A stretch of 64,000 nucleotides of DNA from Phytohabitans maris (GTDB lineage Bacteria > Actinomycetota > Actinomycetes > Mycobacteriales > Micromonosporaceae): assembly GCF_031085175.1 (NCBI RefSeq), contig NZ_JAVHUY010000013.1, positions 1 through 64,000 of the forward strand. Direction: 5' to 3'. Within the stretch, counting starts at the first letter, position 1. Each line of letters starts with the position of its first letter. Of this stretch, positions 45,464 to 53,168 are shown piece by piece. Below the pieces are notes generated by a model. That model saw nothing but the letters and a program-made list of their open reading frames with translations, searched no databases and was not told the origin of the DNA. Position numbers and translations under genes: made by a program.

Positions 45464-46081
45464 ATTTCGTCCTCGATGTCTGGCCGATGCGGAGGCGGGA
45501 GTTCGGCCGCGGGAGGATACGGCGACTCGCCGTCTTCGCACAGCCCTTGCCGGACCCGCCCGTCCGGCTCGTGGAAACGGCTGCTCGTGCAGGATGTGCA
45601 CGTCGTCGATCCAGGACGACAGCTCGGCGGTCCTCGCCGCGGCCACGGCGGTCTCGGCTGCGGGCCCGAGTAGCGGTGGAGGAACCGTCCGCCAGAACAG
45701 CTCCATCATGATCCTGTCGTGTCCGGCGTTGTTTGAGGCGACGGGTCCGTCGATCTCCGGCAACCACAGCTGGACGCCGTGCCGGGTGCACAGCGACAGG
45801 ACCAGGTCGTACTGATAGGGACTGAACGCGCTTCGCGTGTCGCTGACGACGACGGCGTCGAAGCCGCGCCCCGGGTCCGTGAATGCGGCCAACAGTCGCG
45901 CCGCCTGCCGGCGGTGCCGCCACGCCCGATGACGATCGGGGTAGATGTCGAAGAACTCGCGGACGATGTGTCCGCCGAGGGACGCGACGCGCGCGGTGGC
46001 GTCCGCGACTTGCCGGGCCTGGATGGTGCGAGCCTGCTGGCGGTCCGTGGTGACTGCTTGTCCGTAGAAGGCGAAGTTCAT
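45460..46081 (-). pseudogene. catalytic-Ser-lacking serine recombinase paralogue, probably frameshifted
   Basis: From ATG 46081 (ATGA overlap with the preceding small gene) the protein MNFAFYGQAVTTDRQQARTI parallels the recombinase MKFAFYGRVSTEDQQ, but the catalytic Ser10 is Val and Arg8 is Gln. REFFDIYPDRHRAWRHRRQAARLLAAFTDPGRGFDAVVVSD and HGVQLWLPEIDGPVASNNAGHDRIMMELFW also align with it. The original frame has no stop before the recombinase start, but a neighbouring frame reads EPDGRVRQGLCEDGESPYPP and ends with a TGA overlapping the recombinase ATG (45460-45463), so a shift near 45570 is likely. It is probably a dead-catalytic partner subunit. Confidence 0.6.
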
Positions 46082-46353
46082 TGCTGTTCCTCCGATGGAG
46101 TTGGTGATGTGGTGTCGCTGAGTACTCCAAGGCCGCGAGAGCGTGCAGCGGCGAGCAAGATCCGCAGAAGGGCTGCGGCTGCCACAGGCGTGATGGCCGG
46201 CGGGTCGGTCGGCGCGACGACCGTCACCGCGCCGTGGACATCGGCGATGGGGTCCGCGCCACCGGACCCCGGCCGATCGTCGTCACGCCCAGGGCCGACG
46301 TCAGCGTCATGACCGGGTGGGGGCGTCGAGGCGATGTGCGGCTCGCCGCCCAT
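46078..46353 (-). CDS. small hypothetical protein upstream of the recombinase pair
   Basis: 91 residues from ATG 46353. N-terminal half is Pro/Gly/Asp-rich (STPPPGHDADVGPGRDDDRPGSGG). The C-terminal half is a predicted helix (ITPVAAAALLRILLAAARSRGLGVLSD). It ends in ATGA overlap with the recombinase-like paralogue, so it is coupled to the recombinase operon. It may be a small regulator or directionality factor, but there is no recognisable HTH. Confidence 0.45.
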   Translation of the reverse strand: MGGEPHIASTPPPGHDADVGPGRDDDRPGSGGADPIADVHGAVTVVAPTDPPAITPVAAAALLRILLAAARSRGLGVLSDTTSPTPSEEQQ

Positions 46354-46422
46354 GTTGGGTGTGTCCACGCCAACCCATGGCCCACTGACTGGGCCTATGT
46401 AGCGCTTCGGGCCGCGCGGCGA

Positions 46423-46552
46423 CCCAACTGGCACCCAACTGGGGATGAAAGCCCAGATCAGACGGCTGCCTGCCCGACAGGCCAACCGACCCAACGGACC
46501 CAACTGGCAGCGACGCACCACCTACCTGAGGCGGCCCCGCCCACCCAACTGG
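46423..46552. repeat. four CCCAACTGG repeats (iteron-like)
   Basis: CCCAACTGG occurs at 46423-46431, 46434-46442, 46499-46507 and 46544-46552, all in the same orientation. They lie upstream of the minus-strand small gene/recombinase operon (start 46353) and right beside the IS3 insertion (46573). The stretch 46354-46572 has no gene. The repeats could be recombinase or regulator binding sites. Confidence 0.6.
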
Positions 46553-46746
46553 CAGCCACCACGGGCGCCTTGTGAGCCGCCCTGGATCTTCCGGAGAGAG
46601 AACCAACTAAGAACGTGTTTGAGAAGTGGGTGGGCAAGCGGTGCTCGATCGAGAGGCGCCGCGTGGAGTGTGCAATTTGTATGTCTGTGGCCTGTATGGA
46701 TGAGGTTCTTCCTGACGCTCGTCCAGCGGTTTGGTGTCCGGGGGCC

Positions 46747-47466
46747 TCACCGTTTGCGCCGGGCGGGGCGTCCGGGTCCGAGCAGGTCGGAGATGTCTAC
46801 GGGCGAGTGCGGGACAATCTGTTCGGCCCAGTATCCGACTGCTTGGGGGAAGGTACCGCCGAAGCCAATGACGATGTGGTCGCGTTCGCGCTCAGGCTTG
46901 TCGTAGGCGAGGGCTTCGAGTTCCGTGTCGCCGGTGACCCGTGCAAGGATCAGCGCCTGTACCAGGCCGGCTGGAGCGCCGGACCACGGGCTGGCCGTAA
47001 TGCCGTTGTTCTCCCACGTACCCGAGTTGCCGTTGCCGGCCAGCAAGAGTCTGCCCAGTTCCTGTCGGTCTTTGAGGAACCACAGCATGGAAGCGGCGAA
47101 ACGACGGACGTCGTCGATCAGTCGCTGATCCACGGGGCCGTCGCCGATGGGCCAGTCGTATCCGCTGTCGTAGCGCTGGGTGAGGCGGCCATCTCGGATC
47201 ACCGGTTCTCGGGGAAGGGTGTAGCGGGTAGCGAAGTCGGCTGTTCCGGGCCGACCCAGGTCCGGGACCTTGACGTCGACCTGCCACCTGAGCAGTCCTG
47301 GTTGCCGGTCTGGATAGACCAACAGTTGTCTGTGCAGCCCCGAATCGGTGTAGACCAGCGCGGTCTGCTTGTTGGACTTGTGGATGGTTCCGGAGGACGG
47401 TAGATCGCACCGGGACACAAGCTCGGCGAGAGTCCGTTCTTTCGTCCACCGTCGGGGCGCCATCAT
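46747..47466 (-). CDS. hypothetical passenger protein of the IS5-type element
   Basis: 239 residues. N-terminus MMAPRRWTKERTLAELVSRCDLPSSG is polar and helical; then TIHKSNKQTALVYTDSGLHRQLLVYPDRQPGLLRWQVDVKVPDLGRP is beta-rich; the C-terminal half has helices (DQRLIDDVRRFAASMLWFLKDRQELGRLLLAG, GLVQALILARVTGDTELEALAYDKPERE) and VIGFGGTFPQAVGYWAEQIV. No known family recognised and no HTH, nuclease or toxin motif seen. It lies inside the IS5-type inverted repeats, 34 bp after the transposase stop in the same direction, so it travels with the element or was captured by it. Confidence 0.6.
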   Translation of the reverse strand: MMAPRRWTKERTLAELVSRCDLPSSGTIHKSNKQTALVYTDSGLHRQLLVYPDRQPGLLRWQVDVKVPDLGRPGTADFATRYTLPREPVIRDGRLTQRYDSGYDWPIGDGPVDQRLIDDVRRFAASMLWFLKDRQELGRLLLAGNGNSGTWENNGITASPWSGAPAGLVQALILARVTGDTELEALAYDKPERERDHIVIGFGGTFPQAVGYWAEQIVPHSPVDISDLLGPGRPARRKR

Positions 47467-47500
47467 CGACTCCTGATACGAAAACGCGTTGAGAACAACC

Positions 47501-47956
47501 CTACGATGACCATTCGAAGGTGCGGCGGGCTTGGCGGGTGGCAGGACGACCGCGGGCCAGCCGCCGGACCATGCCGTTGATGGCCGCCCAGCGGATCATG
47601 GCCTCGGAGTAGGCCGGGTCACGTTCGTAGTCACGGGCCAGCCGGCGGTGCGCAGTCAGCCAAGCCAAGGTGCGTTCCACCGCCCACCGTCGAGGGATGA
47701 CCGCGAAGCCCTTCTGCTCTTTGGGTTTGCGCACGATCTCGATTGTGGTGGCCAGGATCCGGGTGGCCCAGCCGACGAGCTGGCCGGCGAAGCCGCCGTC
47801 GGCGAACACGAACCGCACCGGGCCGGCGAAGTACATCCCGAGCAGGGCTCGCTTGGCTCCGTCACGGTCCTGCACGCTGGCCGCGCACACCATCACCACG
47901 ATCAGCAGCCCCAACGTGTCGGTGACGATGAACCGCTTACGGCCGTTCACCTTCTT
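47501..47956 (-). pseudogene. IS5-family transposase, C-terminal part (split by insertion)
   Basis: 151 residues: KKVNGRKRFIVTDTLGLLIV, then FVFADGGFAGQLVGWA with the second catalytic Asp and RWAVERTLAWLTAHRRLARDYERD with the catalytic Glu (YREK-like region). The N-terminal part is at 51391-51777. Joined exactly at 47956/51391 they give 129 + 151 residues in one frame (DAG|KKVNGRK), the usual IS5/IS427 length, with no target duplication at the junction. Confidence 0.9.
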
Positions 47957-47984
47957 GCCGTTATGACGGCGCCGTCATAACGGC
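47957..47984. repeat. 28-bp perfect palindrome at one end of the RIT element
   Basis: GCCGTTATGACGGC followed directly by its reverse complement GCCGTCATAACGGC. It is present only at the left end between the IS5-type transposase and the inverted repeat, and it is not part of the transposase reading frame. Confidence 0.9.
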
Positions 47985-48114
47985 AATTATCCGGGGCTGG
48001 ATGTTATGGCGGGCGGGGCGAATCTGGGCTGGTCTTCGGTGACACGGTTGGGTGATCTGGCGGCATAACTGCCGGCATGTGGCATCTCCTTCGCGAAGTC
48101 GTTGAGGAGGTGGT

Positions 48115-49341
48115 GTGGTGGTGGACGCTCGATATCCGCTGCGGCCGTCGGGGCCGTTGGCGGAATTGGTGCATCCGTTCCGGGAAGAGTTGATCCGTCA
48201 GGGTTTCACGGCGCGGACGGCGCAGGACCACGCCTATGTGCTGGCGCATCTGAGTGGCTGGCTGGGGCGGGAGGGCCTGGGTCCGGCGGAGTTGGGCGGC
48301 AAGAAGATCGCGGCGTTCGCCGCGGCGCGTCGGGCTCGCGGGTATCGGCGGTGGCGGACCGCCGGTTCGCTGAGGCCGATGCTGGAGTACCTGCGTGGGG
48401 TCGGGGTCATCCCGGCCGAGGCGCGGCGTCCTGCGGGTCCGGTTGATGCGGTGCTGGGGCGGTATCGTCGCTGGCTCCAGCGCGAGCGGCGGCTCGCCGA
48501 GCAGACGGTGGAGATGCGCCTGCACTGGGCTGCCCGGTTCCTCATTGCTCAGGTCGGCGGCGGGCGGCTGGAGTTGGACCGGATCGGCCCGGAGGCGGTC
48601 ACGGCGTTCGTGTTGGACATGTCGTCGCTATACGCGGTCAGCTCGATGAAGAGGCTGACGTCGGGCCTGCGGTCGCTGCTGCGGTTCCTGTTCGTCTGCG
48701 GCGACCTCGACCGTGACCTGTCGCCGATGGTGCCGTCGGTGGCCGGCTGGCAGTTGAGCGGGATCCCGCGCGGCGTGGACGATGAGGCGGCGACCGCGCT
48801 GCTGGGCTCCTGCGATCGCAGCACTGCGGTCGGGCGGCGAGACTTCGCGGTCCTGCTGCTGATGGCCCGGCTGGGAATGCGGGCGGTGGAAATCGCGCGG
48901 CTGCGCCTGGAAGACATCGACTGGCGTGCTGGGCAGCTGACGGTCCGGGGCAAGGGCGGACGCATCGACCGGATGCCGCTTCCCTGCGACGTCGGCGCGG
49001 CGCTGGCCGACTGGCTGCGACATGGCCGCAGGGCCTCGGCGTTGCGGGAGGTGTTCGTGCGCACAATCGGCCCGGACGCGCCTATGAAACGGCAGTCGAT
49101 CGTGATGGTGCCGCGTTGCGCCTCAGCGCGGGCGGGCATCCCTGTCGTCGGGGCGCACCGGCTGCGGCACCGGGTCGCCTGCCGGGTACTGTCCGGCGGC
49201 GGATCGCTGGCCGAGGTCGCCGAACTGCTGCGGCACAACGACCACGCGAGCTCGGCGATCTATGCGAAGGTCGACCTGCCGGCGCTGGCGACGGTGGTGC
49301 AGCCCTGGCCGATGGGGGCCGGCGATGACCGCGTTGCGTGA
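48115..49341 (+). CDS. tyrosine recombinase, first of the RIT trio
   Basis: 408 residues. Two N-terminal SAM-like core-binding segments (AELVHPFREELIRQGFTARTAQDHAYVLAHLSGWL; DAVLGRYRRWLQRERRLAEQTVEMRLHWAARFL), then the catalytic domain with ARLGMRAVEIARLRLEDIDW (Arg), VRGKGGRIDRMPLP (Lys), AHRLRHRVACRVL (HxxR), LLRHNDHASSAIYAKVD (His and nucleophile Tyr). All catalytic residues R-K-H-R-H-Y are present. GTG start. The end overlaps the next gene by 17 bp. In RIT elements all three recombinases are thought to be needed for movement. Confidence 0.88.
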   Translation: MVVDARYPLRPSGPLAELVHPFREELIRQGFTARTAQDHAYVLAHLSGWLGREGLGPAELGGKKIAAFAAARRARGYRRWRTAGSLRPMLEYLRGVGVIPAEARRPAGPVDAVLGRYRRWLQRERRLAEQTVEMRLHWAARFLIAQVGGGRLELDRIGPEAVTAFVLDMSSLYAVSSMKRLTSGLRSLLRFLFVCGDLDRDLSPMVPSVAGWQLSGIPRGVDDEAATALLGSCDRSTAVGRRDFAVLLLMARLGMRAVEIARLRLEDIDWRAGQLTVRGKGGRIDRMPLPCDVGAALADWLRHGRRASALREVFVRTIGPDAPMKRQSIVMVPRCASARAGIPVVGAHRLRHRVACRVLSGGGSLAEVAELLRHNDHASSAIYAKVDLPALATVVQPWPMGAGDDRVA

Positions 49342-50251
49342 GGCCGCCGACCGCTACCTGGCAGTCCGACGCGGCCTGGGCTACAAACTGACAATCGAAG
49401 GCCGGATGCTCGGCCAGTTCGTCGCCTTCTGCGACGCCCTCGGACGCGATCACATCACGGTCGCCATGGCGGTCGAGTGGGCTACGGCTCCGGCCGGGGC
49501 GGATACCTCCTGGTGGGCGGCACGGCTGACGGTGGTCCGCCAGTTCGCCCGGTTCCAGGCCGCGTTCGATGAGCGCACCGAGATCCCGCCGACGGACCTG
49601 CTACCACGCACCGCGGACCGCATCCAGCCTTATCTGTATTCGCCCGAGCAGATCACCGCACTGCTGCAGGCGGCCCGGTGCTTCGCGAACCCGCTGCGCG
49701 CCGCCACCACCGAGGCGTTCATCGGCTTGATGGCCGCCACCGGCATCCGCACCGGGGAGGCGATGGGCCTGGACCGCGACGACGTGGACTTGGGCCGCGC
49801 CGTCCTGTTGATCCGGGACAGCAAGTTCGGCAAGTCCCGCATGGTCCCGCTGCACACCACCACGGTTGAACACCTCACGGCCTACCAGACGCGGCGCGAC
49901 CGGCTGTTTCCGTGCCCGTCCACGCCAGCGTTCTTCGTCTCCAGCTACGGCACCCGCCTGAACCACACCAGCGCCAGCAAGGCCTTCGCCCGCGTGGTGA
50001 AGACCGCGGCGATCACCGTCCCGGCCCAGGCCGCCTCGCCACGGCTCTACGACCTGCGACATACCTTCGCGGTGACCACCATGGCGGCTTGGTACGCCGC
50101 CGGCGCCGACGTCGCGCACCTGCTGCCAACCCTGTCCACCTATCTCGGCCACATCAGCCCAGCCACGACCTACTGGTATCTGCACGCCTGCCCACAGCTG
50201 ATGACCGAGGCAGCACGGCGTCTGGAAGCGTCCTGGCAGGAGCCGAAGTGA
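49325..50251 (+). CDS. tyrosine recombinase, second of the RIT trio
   Basis: 308 residues from ATG 49325 inside the end of the previous gene. Core-binding domain LREAADRYLAVRRGLGYKLTIEGRMLGQFVAFCDALG. Catalytic domain MAATGIRTGEAMGLDRDDVDL (Arg), DSKFGKSRMVPLH (Lys), LYDLRHTFAVTTM (H of LRHTF; HxxR-like), LSTYLGHISPATTYWYLHA (His, Tyr). The sequence IRTGEAMGL replaces the common LRxSEL. Its TGA overlaps the third gene's GTG (GTGA), so the trio is translated in a coupled way. Confidence 0.88.
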   Translation: MTALREAADRYLAVRRGLGYKLTIEGRMLGQFVAFCDALGRDHITVAMAVEWATAPAGADTSWWAARLTVVRQFARFQAAFDERTEIPPTDLLPRTADRIQPYLYSPEQITALLQAARCFANPLRAATTEAFIGLMAATGIRTGEAMGLDRDDVDLGRAVLLIRDSKFGKSRMVPLHTTTVEHLTAYQTRRDRLFPCPSTPAFFVSSYGTRLNHTSASKAFARVVKTAAITVPAQAASPRLYDLRHTFAVTTMAAWYAAGADVAHLLPTLSTYLGHISPATTYWYLHACPQLMTEAARRLEASWQEPK

Positions 50252-51306
50252 CCAGCCTGGCCCCGATCATGCAACAGTTCTTCACTGTCGTCGCTCACGG
50301 AATTACGTGAGCGTCAGACCGCTACAGGTGGGGAATTACGTGAGCGCCGACATTCACCGACCGGCTCACCGACCGCCGCGCCAGCCAACACACCGTCGCC
50401 GCCTACCGGGACACGTTCCGCCTGCTACTGCACCACGCCCAAGCCGAACTCGGCCGACGGCCCGCCGCCCTGGACCTGGCCGACATCGACGCCGACTTCG
50501 TCGGCGGGTTCTTGGACCACCTGGAGACCAACCGCAGCAACAGCATCGCCACCCGCAACGCCCGACTGGCCGCGATCCACTCCCTGTTCAACTACGCCGC
50601 GCTGCGTTGCCCCGAGCACGCCCTGCTCATCCAGCGCGTCCTGGCCATTCCGTCCAAACGCCGCGACGTCACCGACGTATGCTTCCTGACCCGCACCGAG
50701 ACCGACGCGCTGCTGGCCGCACCAGACCAGTCCACCCCGCTGGGCCGTCGCGACCACCTGCTGCTGCTTGTCGCCACGCAGACCGGGCTCCGGGTCTCCG
50801 AACTGACCTCGCTGACCTGCGCCGACGCCGAGCTCGGAACCGGAGCCCACCTACGCTGCACCGGCAAAGGCCGCAAACAGCGCGCCACCCCACTCACCCG
50901 GCCCACCGCCCGCCTGCTCCAACGCTGGATCACCGACCGCCACGCCACCCCGGCCGACCCACTGTTCCCCAGCCGCGCCGGCGGACATCTCAGCCGCGAC
51001 GCTGTCGCCGACCTGCTGGACAAACACCTTTCCATCGCCGTCCGCAGCTGCCCGACCCTGGCGTCCAAGAACGTCACCCCACACACGCTCCGACACACCG
51101 CCGCGATGGCGCTGCTGCACGCCGGCGTCGACACCTCCACCATCGCGCTCTGGCTCGGCCACACCAGCACCAAGGCCACCGACGTCTACATGCACGCCGA
51201 CCTAGCCACCAAAGAGAAAGCCCTGGCCCGCACCGCACCCCCAAACGTCGGCGCCCACCGCTACCGTCCCCGCGACGCCCTGCTCACCTTCCTGGAGAAC
51301 CTGTAA
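50248..51306 (+). pseudogene. tyrosine recombinase, third of the RIT trio, N-terminus interrupted
   Basis: From GTG 50248 the frame reads TSLAPIMQQFFT, then enters a 67-bp insert with in-frame TGA codons at 50308 and 50341, and resumes at 50344 as APTFTDRLTDRRASQHTVAAYRDTFRLLLHHAQAELG. The catalytic domain is complete: TQTGLRVSELTSLTCADAEL (Arg), CTGKGRKQRATPL (Lys), PHTLRHTAAMALL (HxxR), LWLGHTSTKATDVYMHAD (His, Tyr). The insert plus duplicated bases total 72 bp, so the frame is kept. Re-initiation at a TTG near 50512 would give a protein lacking most of the core-binding domain. Probably inactive. Confidence 0.8.
50286..50352. mobile_element. 67-bp MITE-like insertion with 5-bp duplication
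   Basis: The insert starts TGTCGTCGCTCACG and ends CGTGAGCGCCGACA, inverted repeats of about 19 bp with 2 mismatches. It is flanked by TTCAC at 50281-50285 and 50353-50357. It contains GGAATTACGTGAGCG twice. The TG...CA ends and 5-bp duplication fit a non-autonomous derivative of a DDE transposon; the parent element is not in the window. Confidence 0.8.
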
Positions 51307-51390
51307 CTATCCCCGGCTACCAGGCCATCCGACCATCGCTGACCAGCCCAAATCCGCCCGGCCCGCCATAACATCCAGCCCCGGATAATT

Positions 51391-51777
51391 CCCGGCGTCA
51401 TAGCCACGCGTTTGGCGGCCGACCGTGTCGGCACCCTTGACCGACTGGGAGTCGATAATCCCCGCCGACGGCTGCTCGCCGCGACCCTGCGCCGCACGCA
51501 CCTGTTTGCGCAGCTGGTCCATGATCTGGTCGGTGACCCGCTGCTCCTCCCAGCGCACGAAATACCAGTACACGGTCTGCCACGGCGGAAAGTCCACCGG
51601 CAACTGCCGCCACGAGCAGCCCGTGCGCACCACATACAAGATCGCGTCCACAATGGCCCGACGCGGATGCTTCTCCGGCCGCCCACCCCGCCTCGGCGCC
51701 GGTAACAGCGGCTCGATCAACACCCACTGCGCGTCGGTCAGGTCCGATGGGTAGCGGCGGTTACGAGACACCGCCAC
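51391..51777 (-). pseudogene. IS5-family transposase, N-terminal part (split by insertion)
   Basis: 129 residues before the insertion: MAVSRNRRYPSDLTDAQWVLIEPLLPAP, the typical IS5/IS427 N-terminus (DUF4096), TGCSWRQLPVDFPPWQTVYWYFVRW, and GIIDSQSVKGADTVG with the first catalytic Asp. It stops at GYDAG, where the recombinase trio is inserted. Continues at 47956. Transcribed toward the passenger gene. Confidence 0.9.
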
Positions 51778-51885
51778 ACCATCACGCCAGCGACCGCAGC
51801 GATCACGCCGCCACGCCGGCCACCGACCAACTTCTCAAACACGTTCTAAGATCGTTTTCTCTTCTGGAGGTAAAGGGGAATGGTG

Positions 51886-52176
51886 ATGGCGAGGCAGCGT
51901 AGGTCGTTCACGCCGGAGTACAAGGAACAGATTGCCCGGATGGTGGTCGAGGAGTCTCGGGCGATTCCGTCGACGGCGCGGGAGATCGGTGTGAACGAGC
52001 AGACGTTGCGTAACTGGGTGAATGCGTACCGGCAGGCGCACGCCGGTGAGGAGCCGCCGTTGACGATTTCCGAGCGGGCCCGGCTGCGGGAGTTGGAGAA
52101 GGAGAACCGGGAGCTCAAGCTTGAGCGTGAGTTCCTGGGAAAAGCCGCGGCGTTCTTCGCCAGCGAGTATCGGTAG
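51886..52176 (+). CDS. IS3-family transposase OrfA
   Basis: 96 residues from ATG 51886 (another ATG lies two codons upstream), with a TCTGGAGG ribosome site. HTH_Tnp_1 domain: QRRSFTPEYKEQIARMVVEESRAIPSTAREIGVNEQTLRNWVNAYRQ, then a Leu-zipper-like coiled coil SERARLRELEKENRELKLEREFLGKAAAFFA. OrfA is the DNA-binding part, made alone or as an OrfAB fusion by frameshifting. Its promoter region is displaced by the IS5-type element 37 bp upstream. Confidence 0.9.
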   Translation: MARQRRSFTPEYKEQIARMVVEESRAIPSTAREIGVNEQTLRNWVNAYRQAHAGEEPPLTISERARLRELEKENRELKLEREFLGKAAAFFASEYR

Positions 52177-53079
52177 AAGCTCGGTACGAGCTGATCGACG
52201 CGGAGAAACGCATCGTTGGGCCGGGCGGCCGGCCCAGGTACACCGTCGTGCAAATGTGTAAGTGGTTGGGGGTTTCCAGTTCTGGATACTACGAGTGGCG
52301 GCGTCGGCCGCAATCGGCGACTGCGGCACGCCGGGAGAAACTGAAACAGCTGATCGTGGAGGTTTTCGAGCTGTCGGACGAGACGTACGGCTACCGGCGG
52401 ATCCACGCCGCGCTGCTGCGATCCGCTCACCCCTGCTCCCTGGAGCTGGTCCGTGCCCTGGTGGGCGAGCTGGGCCTGGTGCCGTGCCAGCCGCGGCCCT
52501 GGCGGCACAGCCTGACCGACCAGGACCCAGCGGCCGGGCCGATCCCGGATCTGCTGCACCGGGACTTCACCGCCTCCGCGCCCGGCGAGAGGATGGTCGG
52601 TGATATCACGTACATTCCGACCTGGGAGGCTGGGTATTCCTCGCCACCGTCATCGACTGCTACACGAAAGCGGTGATCGGCTGGGCGATGTCCGACAACT
52701 ACAGAACTCCGCTGATCAGCGCCGCGATCTGCATGGCCGTCCGTAATCACGAGATCAAGGAAGGCGCGATATTCCACTCCGACCGCGGTAGCAACTACAC
52801 GTCCGCCGAATTCGGAAAGGTCCTCCGCAGGCACGGGATCCGGCAATCCGTCGGGCGCACCGGAACCTGCTACGACAACGCGATGGCCGAGTCGTTCTTC
52901 GCGGCGCTCAAGAACGAGCGGGTGAACCGCACGCAGTACCGACCCGGAAACGCGCCATGGAAGATGTTGCACGATACATAGAAGTCCGATACAATTCCCA
53001 ACGTCTCCACTCGGGTCTCGGCTACAAGACTCCCAACGAGGTCTACAACGAGTACCTGAACGGGCAGCTTGCGGCGTAA
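52173..53079 (+). pseudogene. IS3-family transposase OrfB with two frameshifts
   Basis: Pieces in order: ARYELIDAEKRIVGPGGRPRYTVVQMCKWLGVSSSGYYEWRRRP (HTH_21), ERMVGDITYIPTWE (first Asp), a shift near 52628 to TVIDCYTKAVIGWAMSDNYRTPLI, then HSDRGSNYTSAEF (second Asp), AMAESFFAALKNERV (Glu), and a shift near 52941 to AMEDVARYIEVRYNSQRLHSGLGYKTPNEVYNEYL ending at TAA 53077. Two single-base deletions restore one frame of 302 residues. All DDE residues remain but are in different frames. Confidence 0.88.
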
Positions 53080-53144
53080 TTTCGACCACTAAACGTTTGT
53101 CCGGAATTTTCGGGGCGGATCATTGATCTTGGTTCGCGGCCATC

Positions 53145-53168
53145 GGTTCGAGTCCCCGGCGGCCCACC
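53145..53168 (+). other. tRNA-3'-end-like sequence (possible attachment site)
   Basis: GGTTCGAGTCCCC then GGCGGCCCACC has the form of a T-loop and acceptor 3' strand. The bases before it (CATC) do not pair as a T-stem, so it is not a whole tRNA. It lies exactly at the end of a large serine recombinase gene, whose TAG stop begins at its last base, and just right of the IS3 element. Likely an attL/attR half left by integration into a tRNA gene; the partner half is not in the window. Confidence 0.45.

Larger units (their letters stand above)
47957..51390 (+). mobile_element. recombinase-in-trio (RIT-type) element
   Basis: A 3434-bp insertion inside the IS5-type transposase gene carrying three consecutive overlapping tyrosine recombinase genes, the arrangement that defines RIT elements. 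Inverted repeats of 50 bp with 3 mismatches lie at 47985-48034 and 51341-51390, starting AATTATCCGGGGCTGG. Outside the left repeat is an extra 28-bp perfect palindrome (47957-47984). The host gene is cut cleanly without duplicated bases. The third recombinase is damaged by a 67-bp insert, so the element is probably no longer autonomous. Confidence 0.85.
46611..51846 (-). mobile_element. IS5-family (IS427-like) element with passenger gene, interrupted
   Basis: The terminal inverted repeat GAACGTGTTTGAGAAGT is at 46611-46627 and, reversed, at 51830-51846, extending to about 24 bp with 2 mismatches. TAA duplications at 46608-46610 and 51847-51849 fit the TNA target of the IS427 group. Removing the inner recombinase trio leaves about 1.83 kb: a 280-residue transposase plus a 720-bp passenger gene. 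It sits in the IS3 element's leader between the left repeat and orfA. Confidence 0.85.
46573..53122 (+). mobile_element. IS3-family element, interrupted
   Basis: Left end TGAGCCGCCC (46573) and right end, read inward, TGATCCGCCC (from 53122) are imperfect inverted repeats that agree at most positions over about 23 bp, both containing TTCCGGA. The 3-bp target duplication TTG is at 46570-46572 and 53123-53125. orfA and orfB lie near the right end. A 5.2-kb insertion (an IS5-family element carrying further elements) separates the left end from orfA. Without it the element would be about 1.3 kb, the normal IS3 size. orfB has two frameshifts, so it is immobile on its own. Confidence 0.85.

Noticed and set aside
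53145-53168. A tRNA gene
   Set aside because: Only a T-loop/acceptor-like 3' part is present; the T-stem does not pair and no anticodon arm can be built.
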